Shown here piece after piece: positions 51,480-64,000 of a DNA stretch of 64,000 nt. This DNA is from Protula sp. h YS-2021 (Eukaryota; Annelida; Polychaeta; Sabellida; Serpulidae), in NCBI GenBank assembly GCA_949752745.1, contig OX457024.1, positions 111,728,104 through 111,792,103 on the forward strand, written 5' to 3'. Within the stretch, counting starts at the first letter, position 1; each line of letters opens with the position of its first letter. A model generated the notes under the pieces. The model was given only the letters and a program-made list of their open reading frames with translations. It ran no database searches and was not told the DNA's origin. The position numbers and the translations under genes are program-made.

Positions 51480-51940
51480 TCATATTATGTATTCTTGTAT
51501 TTCGAAATGTAATGTATTCGTAATATCATGTAATGTATTCGTGATGCAATCTGTTCGTAATGTATTGCATTCATAATGCAATGTATTCGCAATGTAAGAT
51601 ATTTGCAAAGTAATGCAATGTATTTTGTATTGTAATGTGACCGCAATGTAATGTATTTCGCAATGTAATATATTCGTATTGTAATGTATTTGTGATGTAA
51701 TGTATTCGTAATGTAGTGTATTCGTAATGTAATGTAATACATTTGTAATATAATGTGTTCGTAATTTAATGCATTCGTGATATAATGTATACGTCATGTT
51801 ATATAACGTATTTCGTTATGTAATGTGCTCGTAATGTAATGTATTCGTGATGCAATGTATGCTTTATGTGATGTGATGCATTCATAATGCAATGTATTCG
51901 TGATGTAATGTATTCGTAATGCAATGTACCTGGCCTGTGG
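51480..51940. repeat. TAATGTATTCG minisatellite
   Basis: Degenerate 11-15 bp units (GTAATGTATTCGTAATG). Confidence 0.9.
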
Positions 51941-52074
51941 CATGTCAAACCGAAATTGCGAAAAACAATTATCTAAATTACGAAGGAGCATTGTGGGAGA
52001 ATTTTTTGCGTTGTTTTCCATTAAAGATAACTGATGTTTGTTCGCAAATCAAAGATGAAGTGAATTTTTTATGG

Positions 52075-52640
52075 CAATAGAGGCTGGTGTGCTGTGAATT
52101 GTATCCGGGCACGTGTGGAAGGCTAATAAACTCACCGTTGTGGAGCACAGATCGTGAGGCTGGTGTGCTGGGAGTTATAGCAGGGCACTTGTGGAAGGCC
52201 AATAAACTCACCGCTGTGGAGAATAGATCACAAGGATAGTGTGCTGTGAGTTTTATCCGGGCACTTGTGGAAGGCTAAAAAACTCACCGTCGTGGAGAAT
52301 AGATCACAAGTATGATGTGCTGTGAGTTGTATCCGGGCACTTGTGGAAGGCTAATAAACTCACCGCTGTGGAGAAAAGATCATGAGGCTGGTAGGCTGTG
52401 ATTTGTCTCTGGGAAAATATGGAAGGCTAATAAACTGCATAGTTCGTTACTAGACCTTCCATCACGACTCATTCCAGTATAAAGCACATGGGTCTGGGAT
52501 CTTGTGAAAGGGTAATAAGCTCACTGTTGTGTAGTTTGTCATTAAACCTTCCATGTGTGTCCCATTCCAATATAAAGCACATGGATCTGGGTCCCTGTGG
52601 AAGGGTAGTAAACTCACCACTGCACAGTTCGTTCCAGAGC
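52075..52640. repeat. About 78-bp and 105-bp tandem repeats
   Basis: Four units with GGCTGGTGTGCTGTGA and GGAAGGCTAATAAACTCACC, then two longer, diverged units with TATAAAGCACATGGRTCTGG. Confidence 0.85.
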
Positions 52641-53267
52641 TTTTCACAATTGCGCAATTTACAAAGTACAAGCCCTTTGGATTATTATCTCTGTTTTGTA
52701 TGCGCAAAATTATGCCTCGTACTGCTGAATAGGGAAGTAGGACTCAAAATAAAAGACAGGGCAATACCCGACCTGGTCATACCTGACTCGGAAATACCCG
52801 TCAAGGGCATCAAACTGCCGGACACTAACCAACTGGTACAATACCCTACCTTTGACATTACTCTAACGGGCAATACCGGGTAGGACAATATCCTACCTTT
52901 TTAGAAATCTTGTTTTCATGCTGATCAATGGAAATGATTGATTTTTTCTATGAATTTTGGCAAAAGTAACATAAGTGTTTTTGATTATTCTTAAAAACTT
53001 TGACGACGTTGTTATTCAGTGATAAAGAGTAATTATTGATCCCTTTGATTAACTGGCACAAAGAGACCATTAGGTATGTCATCAGCGATCACAAGTGTTC
53101 TGTGATGAATGGATGGAGATTTTCTTTTCTTTCATTCATATACGTGTCAGTTACAATTCAGATTGTATCTATGCCAATTCACAAATTGCAGTTACCTACT
53201 GGATACCAGCTGCCCTGCTGAATTGCACTCACTTATTTGCTTTGACGTCCGAGTATTGGTTTAGTGT

Positions 53268-53708
53268 CTAGGTCGCCGAACTAACCGTTAAGCGCAATTC
53301 ATTATTCAGTAAAATGTATAAAAACATCGAATTATCGGCCAAGAGTTCGTCCACTGGAAGAAAATGAACATTTCTGGAAGAATATGTTAATGTGAGGCTC
53401 AGATATATTTTTTTAGCAATTGATCTTAAAATGGAGAAATAAATGCTCGATTTGTTCTGCCTCATTTCTTTCAAATGTATTCTCCTACAGCGCAAGGTCC
53501 TATACGGGATGTTTTTAAGGCTGTTATCTAGTTCGCTTTCATGTCGATTCTTTTCAGTCGGATATTGCTCTGGACCAACCGATGAGGACGAAAAAACTTT
53601 GTTTCTCATAGATATTTTATAGTATTTTTTACTCCTCTTTGATTCGGCAATGACTGTTATGTAATGCCTAAATGGTTTCGTCACAAAGTCTGCGGCGTTA
53701 TATTGTTC
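53268..53708 (-). CDS. Possible terminal exon, basic Ser-rich, unrecognised
   Basis: Acceptor AAACTTACAG opens a 146-codon frame to TAG, starting EQYNAADFVTKPFRHYITVI. It is rich in Lys, Arg and Ser in the middle. The length of the open frame and the clean acceptor make it plausible, but no upstream exon is found. Confidence 0.25.
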   Translation of the reverse strand, partial: EQYNAADFVTKPFRHYITVIAESKRSKKYYKISMRNKVFSSSSVGPEQYPTEKNRHESELDNSLKNIPYRTLRCRRIHLKEMRQNKSSIYFSILRSIAKKIYLSLTLTYSSRNVHFLPVDELLADNSMFLYILLNNELRLTVSSAT

Positions 53709-54473
53709 CTGTAAGTTTGCGTGAACCTGGATAGCGAAGCAACTAAAGAACGTATACTGTACTTGCGATTCCTGTATACGGTGGTATTAAAGAACTTTAC
53801 GCAGAACATTTAATCAATGAAAAAACACTTTTACGATTCTGTGCAAAACGTTGCAATGGGCCAGTTGGTAAGACTTTTTTTTTCAAATTGCAGGCTCTAG
53901 TCAACAATTCTAAAACTACATACGTTAAGTTTCTGGAAAACTTCTTTAAAACAGCACGGAACTAATTTCCGCTTTCTGATTGAATAAACATATTATTATT
54001 TTTGCTAACCTCGTGTTAACATAGAACCTCTGAAATAAGACCATTATCGGAATCAACCTAAAATGGGGTTCTGTTTTCTATTCGGTCTTCTTTGAAGGCT
54101 CTTTACAATGAGAGCGAATGGCAACGGTTCAGCAATGGATAAATAAATAAAAGTTTTTAAACGTCTAATTGTGTTATAGATGCTGTTCTATTACATCTTA
54201 TAACATGGTGTATTTAATTCCATAGTTTTCTAAGCTCGTGGTAATAAAGACTTATTTTCAGGGTTGTTGGTTTGCGCATTTGGTTACAGCATTGGTCCAG
54301 TGAACCTAAGATCCGGGGACTGACTTTCGTTCTATTTCCCTCAGCAAGACGTATGCAATAGACTAGATCACCTAACACGGAACTTAAAATAATCGCTAAT
54401 TGGTCTTTCAGCCACCGCTTTCTAAGAAATTGCTTAAAGGGTTTTTCTCAGTTCCTGCATAAAGGTTACTTTC

Positions 54474-54536
54474 GTCTGTTAAATGTTACTTTCGTCTGTT
54501 AAATGTTACTTTCGTCTGTTAAATGTTTCTTTCATC
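54474..54536. repeat. 20-bp tandem repeat
   Basis: Three to four copies of GTTACTTTCGTCTGTTAAAT. Confidence 0.9.
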
Positions 54537-57069
54537 TTTCGCAGTGCCAGCCAAATTTTCTACGCTGAAATACCACTGACAAAAACACATAATTTTACCT
54601 TCTCATATGTCATCCCGGCTCGTAATTACCTGGAAAGTTTTTAAGCAAAGCTCTCAAATAGGCATGTATTTTTTTTTAATTTAAAATATGTATATCGGGA
54701 GTTTCCGAAAAAGAAGTTCCTTCCATATAGAAGTCCCGGGGCTTCTATTCGAACACAAGTACACAAGTACACAATTTCAGTAGTACGTGGCTTGACATTT
54801 TTGAGAAGGGCAGAAATATGGTTGCATGTATCCATCGGGCGTATCTATCAGAGATAAAACTACTGCTTTCTTTGCAAGCGCACTGACAATTATGAAATAA
54901 ATAACTATACTTCAGTCTTATTACCGAAAGGAGGGATAGTATATCTGAATATTTGGTGTGCAAAATATAGAACTGTGAAATCTATAATTGTCACCGTTAC
55001 ATAATATAAAACCACTTTTGACATCAAACCCCTATTCTAGCCTCACCCCTCCCCACCAGATCTGCTGTCATCAGTCTTTCTAGACATCTTTGAATAAGAC
55101 TAATTTTAGCTCGCAAAAATCAGATAACATGATTAGAAATTCAGTTACTCTCCAATTAACATAAACATTTACATGCAGTAGTCATTACTGTAAAGCCTAC
55201 GTGACACGTGATAAGAATGATTAGATATGTAGCAGCACGAAATGACAATTATTACCAATATGTGAGACACTGTAGTATATTAACAGCCATTTGGATACGC
55301 AATTTTACTGCCTTTTACGTTTCAGATGGGAAAAAGCGTGCTTTAAACGAAAAATATCATACCTCAAGAGCAAAAATAAAACGCCCTGCTCATTTATTTT
55401 TAAATGAGACAACATTTAGCAGTTCCGCAACAAGTAAACAATATGCAGTGTTTTACATAGTTAAAAAGGTGGTATACAGTATTGCTCATCCGATGTACTT
55501 CGCCAGGCGAAGCGCCCTGTTCTGTCTTGTCAATCATCCAAGCACGTCACTGCAGATAAGCGGGCTGCATCATTTGCTTTCAGCATAGTCTTGTATATGC
55601 CAACGTTGCATAAAGTTCCTTCTGTATACACAGCGTCGTGAAAATTCTTTCAAATATAATGAAATTTTCAGGTTCTTTAAGAAATTCAGAACAAAGTTGT
55701 AAAAACACTTTAAAATTCTTAACAATACGCAAATATTCTAAAGATATCGGATATTCAGAAAACTATAGATGTATTAGGTAAGATGTATATTAACGAAAAA
55801 AATAGCCGAAATGTAAACAAAAAGTGTGATTCAGAAAAAAGACTGTATGCATAACATAGGAGGAGGCACTTGGTGTCATATATGTTACCATACGTGTTAC
55901 CACACGTGTTCAAAAAAACGCCAAAAAGGGAGGCCAGATGTCATTAAAACGGGGTGATTTTCATTCAGCTTCCTCGTCTCCCACAAAAGGGGGTATTGTT
56001 TCACAATTAGCATTAGATCATTTTAAAAGTCATAGACACGCACTTTAACCAACTGGTATGTAAGTGGTCCTCCGGGACTTTTTCAGATGAACACATTAGT
56101 ACATAAAGTTCAGCGAAGCTAAATATTCTGATAATAATACCAGTAATCACATCGAGTTTCTGGCACATTAATGTGAAGTAAGGCCCTACATGTTCATGTG
56201 AAGCCTTTGAAGTCCTCCACACCGCATTTCCTCGTAAATCCTGTCCTCAAATGACATGTGTCGGGCTTCAAATGGGAAAAGGTGTTCCTCAAATAAAAGA
56301 GTGGACCTCAAATCACATGCCTAGCAAAACGTTGTGATTACTATGGTATGAACACAAAAACACACATACAAACACATACAAAGAGAGGCCATTCAGGCCG
56401 TTCAGTTTATGTTAAATAGCCTCTGTAGGATAAGAAAAAAAAGAACAAACATGTTTTTAGCTAACAAACCCACCCTCCCAAAAATAAAATGCTTGATCAG
56501 AACCCACCATGTCCTAAATTGAAGAAACTAAGGGAGAGTAAATAACTGATAGTCAAAACGTAATGGGGGCCCAACACGGTGTAATTATCTAACATGCATA
56601 GCCTAACGATACATTCTCGTTTCCTTTTTCTCTCCATTTCTAATTTCGACTAAAAATATTATTTAGTGACAACTTGAATGAACTGTAGCAGACACTTACA
56701 CATAAAACACACAGAAGACTTGATATGGCTTTACGCAATTAAACAATTGCGGCACATTCGTATTGATATTATCTGGTGGGGGGGGGGGGGGGGGTCACAC
56801 GCAAATCGCACTATTACTTTAACTCAGTTGCATGGGTTGACACAGTAACATAATACTGGGTCTCGGTGTCCGGGTTATCACAGTACCACATAATAAATGT
56901 GTCCGATTCCGAAATAAGAAGGTGTCAGAATTATCGAGGTGGTTATTACATAGAAACAACTGGAAAATTACGTAGGACTGAATTATTTTGACCGATGTAA
57001 GGAATTGGCTATATTACACAGGTTTGCCCGGAGATCGATAATTATCACCATAAAATTTATGCTACGATC

Positions 57070-57107
<38 letters not shown>

Positions 57108-57740
57108 TAATGTAAGCGTATATGAAGTACAGTGCCTTGAAGGATTTCTTCACAGAACGATACATCACTGCTTTGAGTAAAGCCGTTGTTATCTGTTTAC
57201 GTTAAGTACCACACACGCCTAACAAATGGATAATCTTGTATATAGGAAAGAACGCAAACAAAACAACTCGTAAATCATGGCGAGATGATAGACATTGGGT
57301 CGAGTAGGGATTAGAATCAGGTGTTACCCTCTCAGTAACTCTGTTGTTCCATGATAATGCACACATTGCGTTACTGACTACGTTCCAAAGTCCACATAGC
57401 ACCAAAGTCCACATAGTACTTTAAGTTCACAGTGCATCAAGTCTATATGAGCTTATGAACTTATGAACTTATGAGTGCAGTTGACGTACAAGACGTATAC
57501 ATACAGATGACGTATCCGGGGTGTAAATGACGTACGTGACGTTATATTTATATGTTAGACAAGTTTTATTCGCAACAGACAGTGAACGAAACAACAATTT
57601 ATGCACTTAACTACCCAGACGGTGGGGAAAGGGACAGGAGTTGTAACGGCTAGGGTTTGGCATGCGCTAACATCAAAGTGAATGGAAGACGTTACATATT
57701 CTGTATACGGAAAGGATGGGTAGGATTAACGACAGCAATA
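54537..57740. other. No gene seen
   Basis: AT-rich DNA with a G18 run at about 56776 and an (ATA)n tract at 57066-57105. Confidence 0.5.
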
Positions 57741-57759
57741 GAAGAGAGCGTGATAGATA

Positions 57760-57910
57760 GACACAGTAGGAGAAAGAGAATGACGGAGAAAGCGAGAGAG
57801 ACAAATAGAACGAAGCAGAGAAAGAGAAAGAGAGAACTAACGAGAGAGAGAGTGACAGAGACAGAGAGAGACAGATGGTTGGAGTGAGAGAATGGAGAGA
57901 GAAACGGGAG
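57760..57910. repeat. GA-rich low-complexity tract
   Basis: Purine-rich GAGAGA and GACAGAGA strings just upstream of the candidate signal-peptide exon. Confidence 0.8.
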
Positions 57911-57928
57911 AGAGAAGTATTATGTATA

Positions 57929-59243
57929 ATGATATTATGTTTTGGGCAATTTTGTACACTCTTGTTGACAGTTGAATTTGTTCTGGCAGTTATAACATGT
58001 TTTTCAACCGGTTCAGGTGGTAAGTGTTTGAATGTAAGGCTTCTTTTTCCTTTAACTACTCGTTGCTACAAAACAGCTGACCTCTGAGAGGATCTAATTG
58101 TTATGTATTAACACAAATAGAATATATATTTCAAAAAGTAGTTCCTCTCTCTTATGAGTACTTTTTTCCATAGTGGGTTGTACGAAGTTAAAAGTGTCAT
58201 ACACAAGAGACCGAACAGCCGTAGAGGTTGGCTGTTGGACAACAGCGCTAACTTCTATCAATTTTTGGTTTCAGTCCGAGCTCTTTAACTCAAGTCTATG
58301 ACGTCTTTACAAATTACCCAGATGTAAGTTAAAGGTGTATGAGTGATCTCACTGAGAATTGATAAGTGCAATAATGCAATAACAAGAAAGACCGTTGAAA
58401 AAAAATTAGTTCTGAAAGATTAGATTGCGAAAGTAACTGACTGGTAGCTGTGTAATCCAGCCGGACTGGCAATTGCCATAGATGCCTGCTACTTGTCAGG
58501 AGGATCAGGTTAGTTTTTACTGTCATCAGCGGCATATGATTGACATAACGGTAGGTGACCTGTGACTGTCATAAGTGGCAGGTGGCAAGGAACTAGTGAT
58601 TGGCAGAATTGGAAGGTGACTTATGATGGTCATAAGCAAAAGGTGACTTGTGATGTCATGGGCGACATGCGACTTGTGATTGCCATAAGTGGCAGGTGAC
58701 TGTCATAAGCGGCACGTGACTTGTGATTCTTATAAGCGGCACGTGACTTGTGATTGTTATAAACTTATAAACTTGTGATTTGTGATAAGCGAGAGGTGAC
58801 TTATGACTGTCATAAAGTGGGCTAAATATAGGAGAATTTACTGAAGCAAGGGTACAACAGCTGTCTGGCATCAAACTACTTCACATTTAACATCTAGAAA
58901 TTTCGATGACCTCACATCTAGGTTATGCTTCATTAGAATTTGAGAACTACAGGACTAAAGCCTATGAATCCGTGATTCTATATTTTTATCAAAGGCCAAT
59001 AGTAGAAGCACATTATTGAAGACAACTGAAAAAAAAGAGGTAAATATAGAACAAGGTAAAATGGCTTGCTCACACTAAAACAATTAACTCGTTATATTTT
59101 TAGAAACGCTGAATGCCCTGAGAATACCTCTATTGTCTCACATCAAGAACAGCTTTGATTACAGTTCTATCAACTTTGACAAAGACACATCTGATGGGGA
59201 ATGCTATAGGAAGCGTGCTAATAGATATGGGTCATCATGTTGA
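57929..59243 (+). CDS. Candidate two-exon secreted peptide precursor, 76 residues
   Basis: Exon 1 (57929-58019) encodes MILCFGQFCTLLLTVEFVLA and a few more residues, a good signal peptide, and ends at GTAAGT. Exon 2 (59104-59243) follows an acceptor TATATTTTTAG and stays open for 45 codons to TGA. The phase (1 then 2) fits. The mature part would contain FDYSSINFDKDTSDGECYRK and RANRYGSSC, with a possible RKR processing site and two Cys. No known family. The exon pair could be coincidental because both exons are short. Confidence 0.35.
58540..58810. repeat. About 28-bp degenerate tandem repeat
   Basis: Units of GGCACGTGACTTGTGATTGT and CATAAGC inside the proposed intron of the secreted-peptide candidate. 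Confidence 0.75.
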
Positions 59244-60050
59244 TAAAAAACGAGTCAACATGAGTCAATATATGTGGACTTATTTTGAGTCAACCCATGC
59301 GTCAATATAAGTTGATGTATATGGACGTTTTTAGGCAGCCTGAAGCATTACTGGCCAGTAAGAAAATGTTGAGCTTTAGGTCATCGCATATGTGAAGATT
59401 CATGCTGATTCACTTTTAATCCATATGTAATATCTATATGCTGAAGTCCATATATAATACATAAATGAAACACAATGTCTATTACAGAATTGGGAAAATT
59501 GGGAGAAAGATTTTCACAGAAACAGGTCAAATTTCAAACACTCTGATAAAAAGACAAGCAAACGACAGCAGCATCACCACAACCCCGACGGACATCACCC
59601 CCACCACCAACAACAACAAAGATAAATCAATGTTATTTCACACATGGCACATGCCTTCTTATTACCTTCCGGGGGAAAAACTTAATCACATTTTCATTGC
59701 AAACTCTTTAGCGACGTAAGACGAAACGCAAGAATACTTTTGCAAAGAAGGGGTAGAAACATGCCATGCTTGTAAAGGAAACAAGGAAACCCATACAAGT
59801 TTACTGGTTGCAATTAGATAATTATGCTGGTCGCATATGAAATTTATAAAAGTGTACTGGTTGCCAAAATAAAGTTTATACAAGTCTAGTTATTAGAAAG
59901 TAAGGTGATTTAAGGGTTGGTTGCATAGGAAGGTCAGACAGCTGTACTGGGATGCTAGAGGTGAGTTCGATAAATGTGTTCTTATTACCAAGGATATATA
60001 CTCTTTAATGGGTAGATAGTTATACTGGAGTGTTGAGCGTTATTTAAAAG
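59244..60050. other. No gene seen
   Basis: AT-rich DNA with short GAGTCAA repeats at 59240-59310. Confidence 0.5.
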
Positions 60051-60099
60051 GTTGAGACCTGTCTGACTCATCATCGTGAATTTCAGAGTTGCGAAAACG

Positions 60100-60730
60100 G
60101 ATACAGATATCTCAGTTTCTACCTTATGCGTTGTAATGAAAGGGAGCTTTGGGGCCTTACCCTTGAACTAGTTTTTAAAGACAAAGCCTCCAGAGTGGGA
60201 AGTTTACTATTATGTCGAAAACTGTGAGCGACATCCAGATTTCGGGCTCATCTCTAGCCTTTTTTGTCTGAAAAAGATTACATGAGAACTAAGTTGAACC
60301 GTCATGGTCAAGACCAAAAATTGGAAGATGACCATTATCTTGCAAGCATTTAAAGGTAAAACGATTTCAAAGTTAAGTTACATACTTAAACGGTAGACCT
60401 TAACCTTTGATCTCAAGAACAAGATCACAACCGGAAGCTGATCATTATCTCGAAAACTATCAGAGATTCCTATTCTGATTCTGAGCCCAATTTTGAATCT
60501 TTTATACTGAATCACCATAATTTTGACCGTATGCAGGTGAATTTAAAGTTGTCCGTAAAGGTCAAGACCACAGATTAATAGGTCAAAATCGGATGTTGAT
60601 CATTATCTAAAATCTACGTTTGAGATTTTGAGCTTACTTTCGATTCTTTGCTAGTAAAAGGGTTACATGTGAGGTGACCTTGACCTTGGCCTTGTCCGTC
60701 AACCTCAATGTTGGTATTGACCAGTTCTAA
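60100..60730. repeat. About 155-bp diverged dispersed-type repeat, 3-4 units
   Basis: Units share GATCATTATCT, GAGATT..GAGC and GGTCAAGACCA. The end has TGACCTTGACCTTGGCC, i.e. AAGGTCAAGGTCA half-sites on the other strand. I associate such repeats with molluscan genomes, from general knowledge only. Confidence 0.55.
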
Positions 60731-62459
60731 AGTAGTTGACTTTTGGCCAAAAAGGAAGCATGTACCAATCCAACTATAGATAATCAAAATACGAATAAAT
60801 ATGCACACACAAGAACATTTTCATACAGAAAGTAAACAACAAAGACCAACATTAAATGCTTAAACCTCTGACACAGTCAGAAGATTTTTTTGCTTTCTTT
60901 GACCAAACGAGGACTTTAGTGGATGCATTTTATGCGTCCTCACACGGCAATTGGTGCGCTGAGTTTTAAATATTATAGTCAAGGGTGAAGGGTACCTTGC
61001 TGCCAAGGGAAATGGAACAAAGCGTCTTAAATATCTAGCGCACATGCTATGTCAGACGTTCTTAGGTCCGAGAAGCTTCGAAGAGAGGGATACTAAAATT
61101 TAAATGAGCCCCTGACGTAAGCATTCCGTTTCTTGGCTGGGTGGGCAAATGAGTGCGCGGCATGGATGTGGGGTATTTTCTCCGAGCGGCCCCTGAGATT
61201 AGACTACCCAGTCTGGCCTTATACTTCCTGATATCACCCTCATATGGAGCTCAGTCCCTCCCACGTTTCAGATTAAACCCAAACCAAACAACAAATCAAG
61301 AGAAACAAATATCTCAAAGTAATTCTCTTGGTGTTGTCTAAAAGCTTACCATGTCCTTGCCTGTATCACTTATACGTGCCTTTACATTTTAAGCTAGTCT
61401 AAAAACAACACATTTTCTGTACCAATAATCAGCATTTTCGAAAGACACACTCGCTGCAAAAGCTTGAATGTTAAACTAATTATAGGACTTGCGGTGAGAA
61501 TTTTTGCGGTAAGTCACGTCCGTGAACAGCCACCCAATATATGCATGACGTCTTTTGTTTTTCTTTTTCTTATCCAGCTTCCGGTAACCGCGAAAAAAAA
61601 CGTAAGTTGAAATATAATAGACAAATGAACTGTCAAAAGCCATTGAAATAAGAAAGCTTAAGGTTCTAGTTTCTCGGTTGCAGAATTTTTGGTTTTTCCG
61701 ATGTGAGCCTGTGTTTTATCAAGACAAGGAAAGATTAAGAAAAAGTGTGTTTCGTTTTTTGAGGATGTCTGGTGGTGTATAATTCTGCAACTTAACTCAA
61801 TTAAGACCCAGTGTTCTACAATTATTTCTGTGCTCACGATTTTTTAAAAAGAACTTTTCTTATTGATTTAAGGGGAAAGATAGAAAGGTAGGAAGGATAG
61901 GGGGTTTGTGGACTGGAGCTATCACTCATTAAACAAAATCTGTGCAACAATTTGCTGTTTGCGCTCTTTTCCTTGAGATCAAAAATTGTGAAAAATCTCA
62001 CAACAGCTTGAGTATGAAGTTTATTTGTCATTTCGTTTATGAATTTGAGACTGATAAAAGACGAGATGTCAACCTTTCTTAGTTTAGAAAGACAAGACGT
62101 CAACTTTTCTCAGCTCTAAAAGATAAACCAGAAGTCAACTCAGTTCTCAAAGACGAAAAGCCAACCTTTTGCAGTTCTAAAGAACCATTGGCTAACATTG
62201 AGAAGTAAACTTTCGCCGCAAACATTTTATTGTCTGCATCGAGTCTTAAGGCGGTTTTTGATGGCGAAAGAGGAAGGTTGAAATAATTGTAAGAATACAG
62301 CCCCCATAATGCCAATTCAGGGACATTGAATCTCTCAATTACACTGGGAATAACCCTTGTCTGTAACAAAGCAAATTAAGAACAAACTATATTTAGTGCA
62401 GACAGAAGCGGGGGATTTATTTCTAGAAATGTACCAATGCTCTGATATAATTAACATTT
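60731..62459. other. No gene seen
   Basis: AT-rich DNA. Short frames present have no splice support or recognisable motifs. Confidence 0.5.
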
Positions 62460-62469
62460 ACAGTGGAAC

Positions 62470-62745
62470 CCAGAAATGAAACCACCAGTGAGAGGACTGA
62501 ACGAATGTGGTATTGACTAACTGACTGATCGTGCTTGTCGGGTGTTCCATAGTGGAAGGCATAAGAAACAGGATTATTGCAAAGTGGTTCCATTTGTAAA
62601 ATAGTAACATTTACGGGGTGGCCCTATTTCTAAAGTAGGTCTATATGTAGGGTGTTCCTATTTGGAGAGTGCTCTTATTTACGGGGTGTTCCTATTTGTG
62701 AGTTGGTTTCATTTTGAAAGGAGGTCCCATTTCTCAGCTTGTTTC
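62470..62745. repeat. Degenerate GGGGTGTTCCTATTT repeat
   Basis: About ten diverged units of 22-25 bp with CCTATTT or CCCATTT. Confidence 0.65.
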
Positions 62746-64000
62746 ATGATATATGTTTCTTTTAAATTTTGACAAGAATCGCAAGCAAACTTAAGACATG
62801 TGTTTTATTAGTATAATATGATTACAGTACGAGACCTGTGGGCATGCTTTTAGGAAAACGTACCAAAATTTTATTGATGCTAATGAAATATACATTGAAG
62901 TGACTAAAGTTTTATGTGTTGTTTATCTGTTAAAATGTGCTGATCACTGAACTATAATTTTATTGTGAAATTTACAAAGGATAACCTGAAAAATTGTTAT
63001 TTTATAACGTGATTAGGACAGGACTGAGAATTTTTGCATATATTCCATGGTCAGCCGTTCTTTTTTAACATTCAGCTACTGCACATGCGCCTTTGCCTAT
63101 TAAACTAACTAACACATTGACCACTAAACTGGATGTTTAAAAATTGGCAATGCCTTAGATTCCTACAAATTTCACAAATATGGTCACAGTATGCACCCCA
63201 ACTCCTTAATTGCCAAGGAATTGAAATCGATCATTCAATTCATGGTGGGTTTTAACTTATGAAGTAACACCTTGCTCTGTTGCCAAAGCTTCTCGTGTAA
63301 GTCCACTTTTGTGGTCATAGATCAAATTGTAAAAATTGACGCAATTATGTCATTTTGTTAAACTTTAACATTCAGTTAAAATGGAGACTAAGTTCTAAAT
63401 TTATTTTTAAAAGGTATGGATCATCAATCGCAAACAGACCGAAACAATGACATGATCCCCAGATCTAAAAATCGTCACTTTCTGATATCTATACAATGTT
63501 AGACTATACACATTGTTTCAATTTCTATTTGCAACCTTCACACAAAATTGATTAGATGTCGGATCTATCCGGCTTCTGAAGGTAGACGTTGTTTCAAACT
63601 CCATAAACAAACAAAACCCGACGGTGGTTGCAACGTATATCCAAAGTTCACCCAACACCGTAAATGCGATACGTGTCCAGTGATGGTCAATGATTGACAA
63701 AACTCAACCTATACCAACAAGCAAAGCAGATTACTTCATCCATAACCCGATATTTAAAAACAACAAGTGTATAAAAACAAACCAAGCAAAGCAAAAAGCT
63801 CTAAGATTGGAAACACTGCCACAAAGATAGATTACTCTCCAAAGCCAGTAAAATCGGCGGTGAGATTAAATTTTCCGGTCTCACTGCACAAGCAATTTAT
63901 CTAAAATAATAAAGGACATTGCTAAGTATTGGTATTGAAAGTGAAATCTCCCTGCCCTTTCGCAGAAATGGGTATAAGTCGTTCCGTTTGATGATACACA
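62746..64000. other. No gene seen
   Basis: AT-rich DNA to the window end. No exon, RNA gene or repeat array recognised. Confidence 0.5.

Noticed and set aside
55208..55588. 126-codon + strand frame
   Set aside because: No signal, domain or splice support. Composition fits AT-rich non-coding DNA.

Overview
This window is metazoan nuclear DNA, probably from a marine invertebrate and possibly a mollusc. It carries an intron-rich gene for a conserved animal nuclear exoribonuclease, tRNA-derived SINE-like units, MITE-like elements, many minisatellites, and a diverged repeat rich in AGGTCA half-sites of a kind I associate with molluscan genomes. The lineage is an inference from these traits only.

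Left third (about 1-19,000). A 51-bp minisatellite fills the first 1.36 kb. From 2,787 to 18,711 on the + strand lie 14 exons of an XRN2-type 5'-3' exoribonuclease, and all 13 exon junctions keep reading phase. Exon 1 (the first 25 or so residues) and the C-terminal half are not in the window. A run of 200 N follows the last recognised exon. The introns are filled with minisatellites. At several exons the repeated unit contains the splice site and adjoining coding sequence. The extreme case is 18 tandem copies of one splice acceptor plus the start of its exon.

Middle (20,838-41,798). This is a complete-length Maverick/Polinton (adintovirus-like) element of about 21 kb. It has AG...CT ends, terminal inverted repeats of about 0.5 kb and a perfect 6-bp TATATA target-site duplication. 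The left arm carries a RING protein (-), a Cys-rich protein (+), protein-primed family B DNA polymerase (+), a PC4-like protein and three related small proteins (+). A convergent late block on the - strand runs integrase, packaging ATPase, two basic core/membrane proteins, a small N-myristoylation candidate, penton-like and pVI/pX-like proteins, the double-jelly-roll major capsid protein and an adenain-type protease. Most of its genes join by 4-nt ATGA overlaps. The right arm has further accessory genes (-) and a zinc-finger gene (+). Several genes are broken (frameshifts in RING, polymerase and protease; premature stops in a core gene and the zinc-finger gene; Asn at the expected first catalytic Asp of integrase), so this copy looks like a decaying endogenous one.

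The most unusual element features are regulatory. Three end-proximal genes are followed by 16-18 nt stem-loops that look like the 3' stem-loop of replication-dependent histone mRNAs, each with a purine-rich block about 15 nt further on. Two divergent promoter regions near the opposite ends share the same C-rich iteron. The right arm between gene and outer TIR is expanded by about 3.4 kb of near-identical tandem repeats.

Right third (41,800-64,000). This is AT-rich DNA with few recognisable genes: a degraded LINE end, a MITE-like element, SINE-like pieces, several minisatellites, three spliced-looking hydrophobic or basic exons, and a candidate two-exon gene for a 76-residue secreted peptide. 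No remaining XRN2 exons were recognised there.
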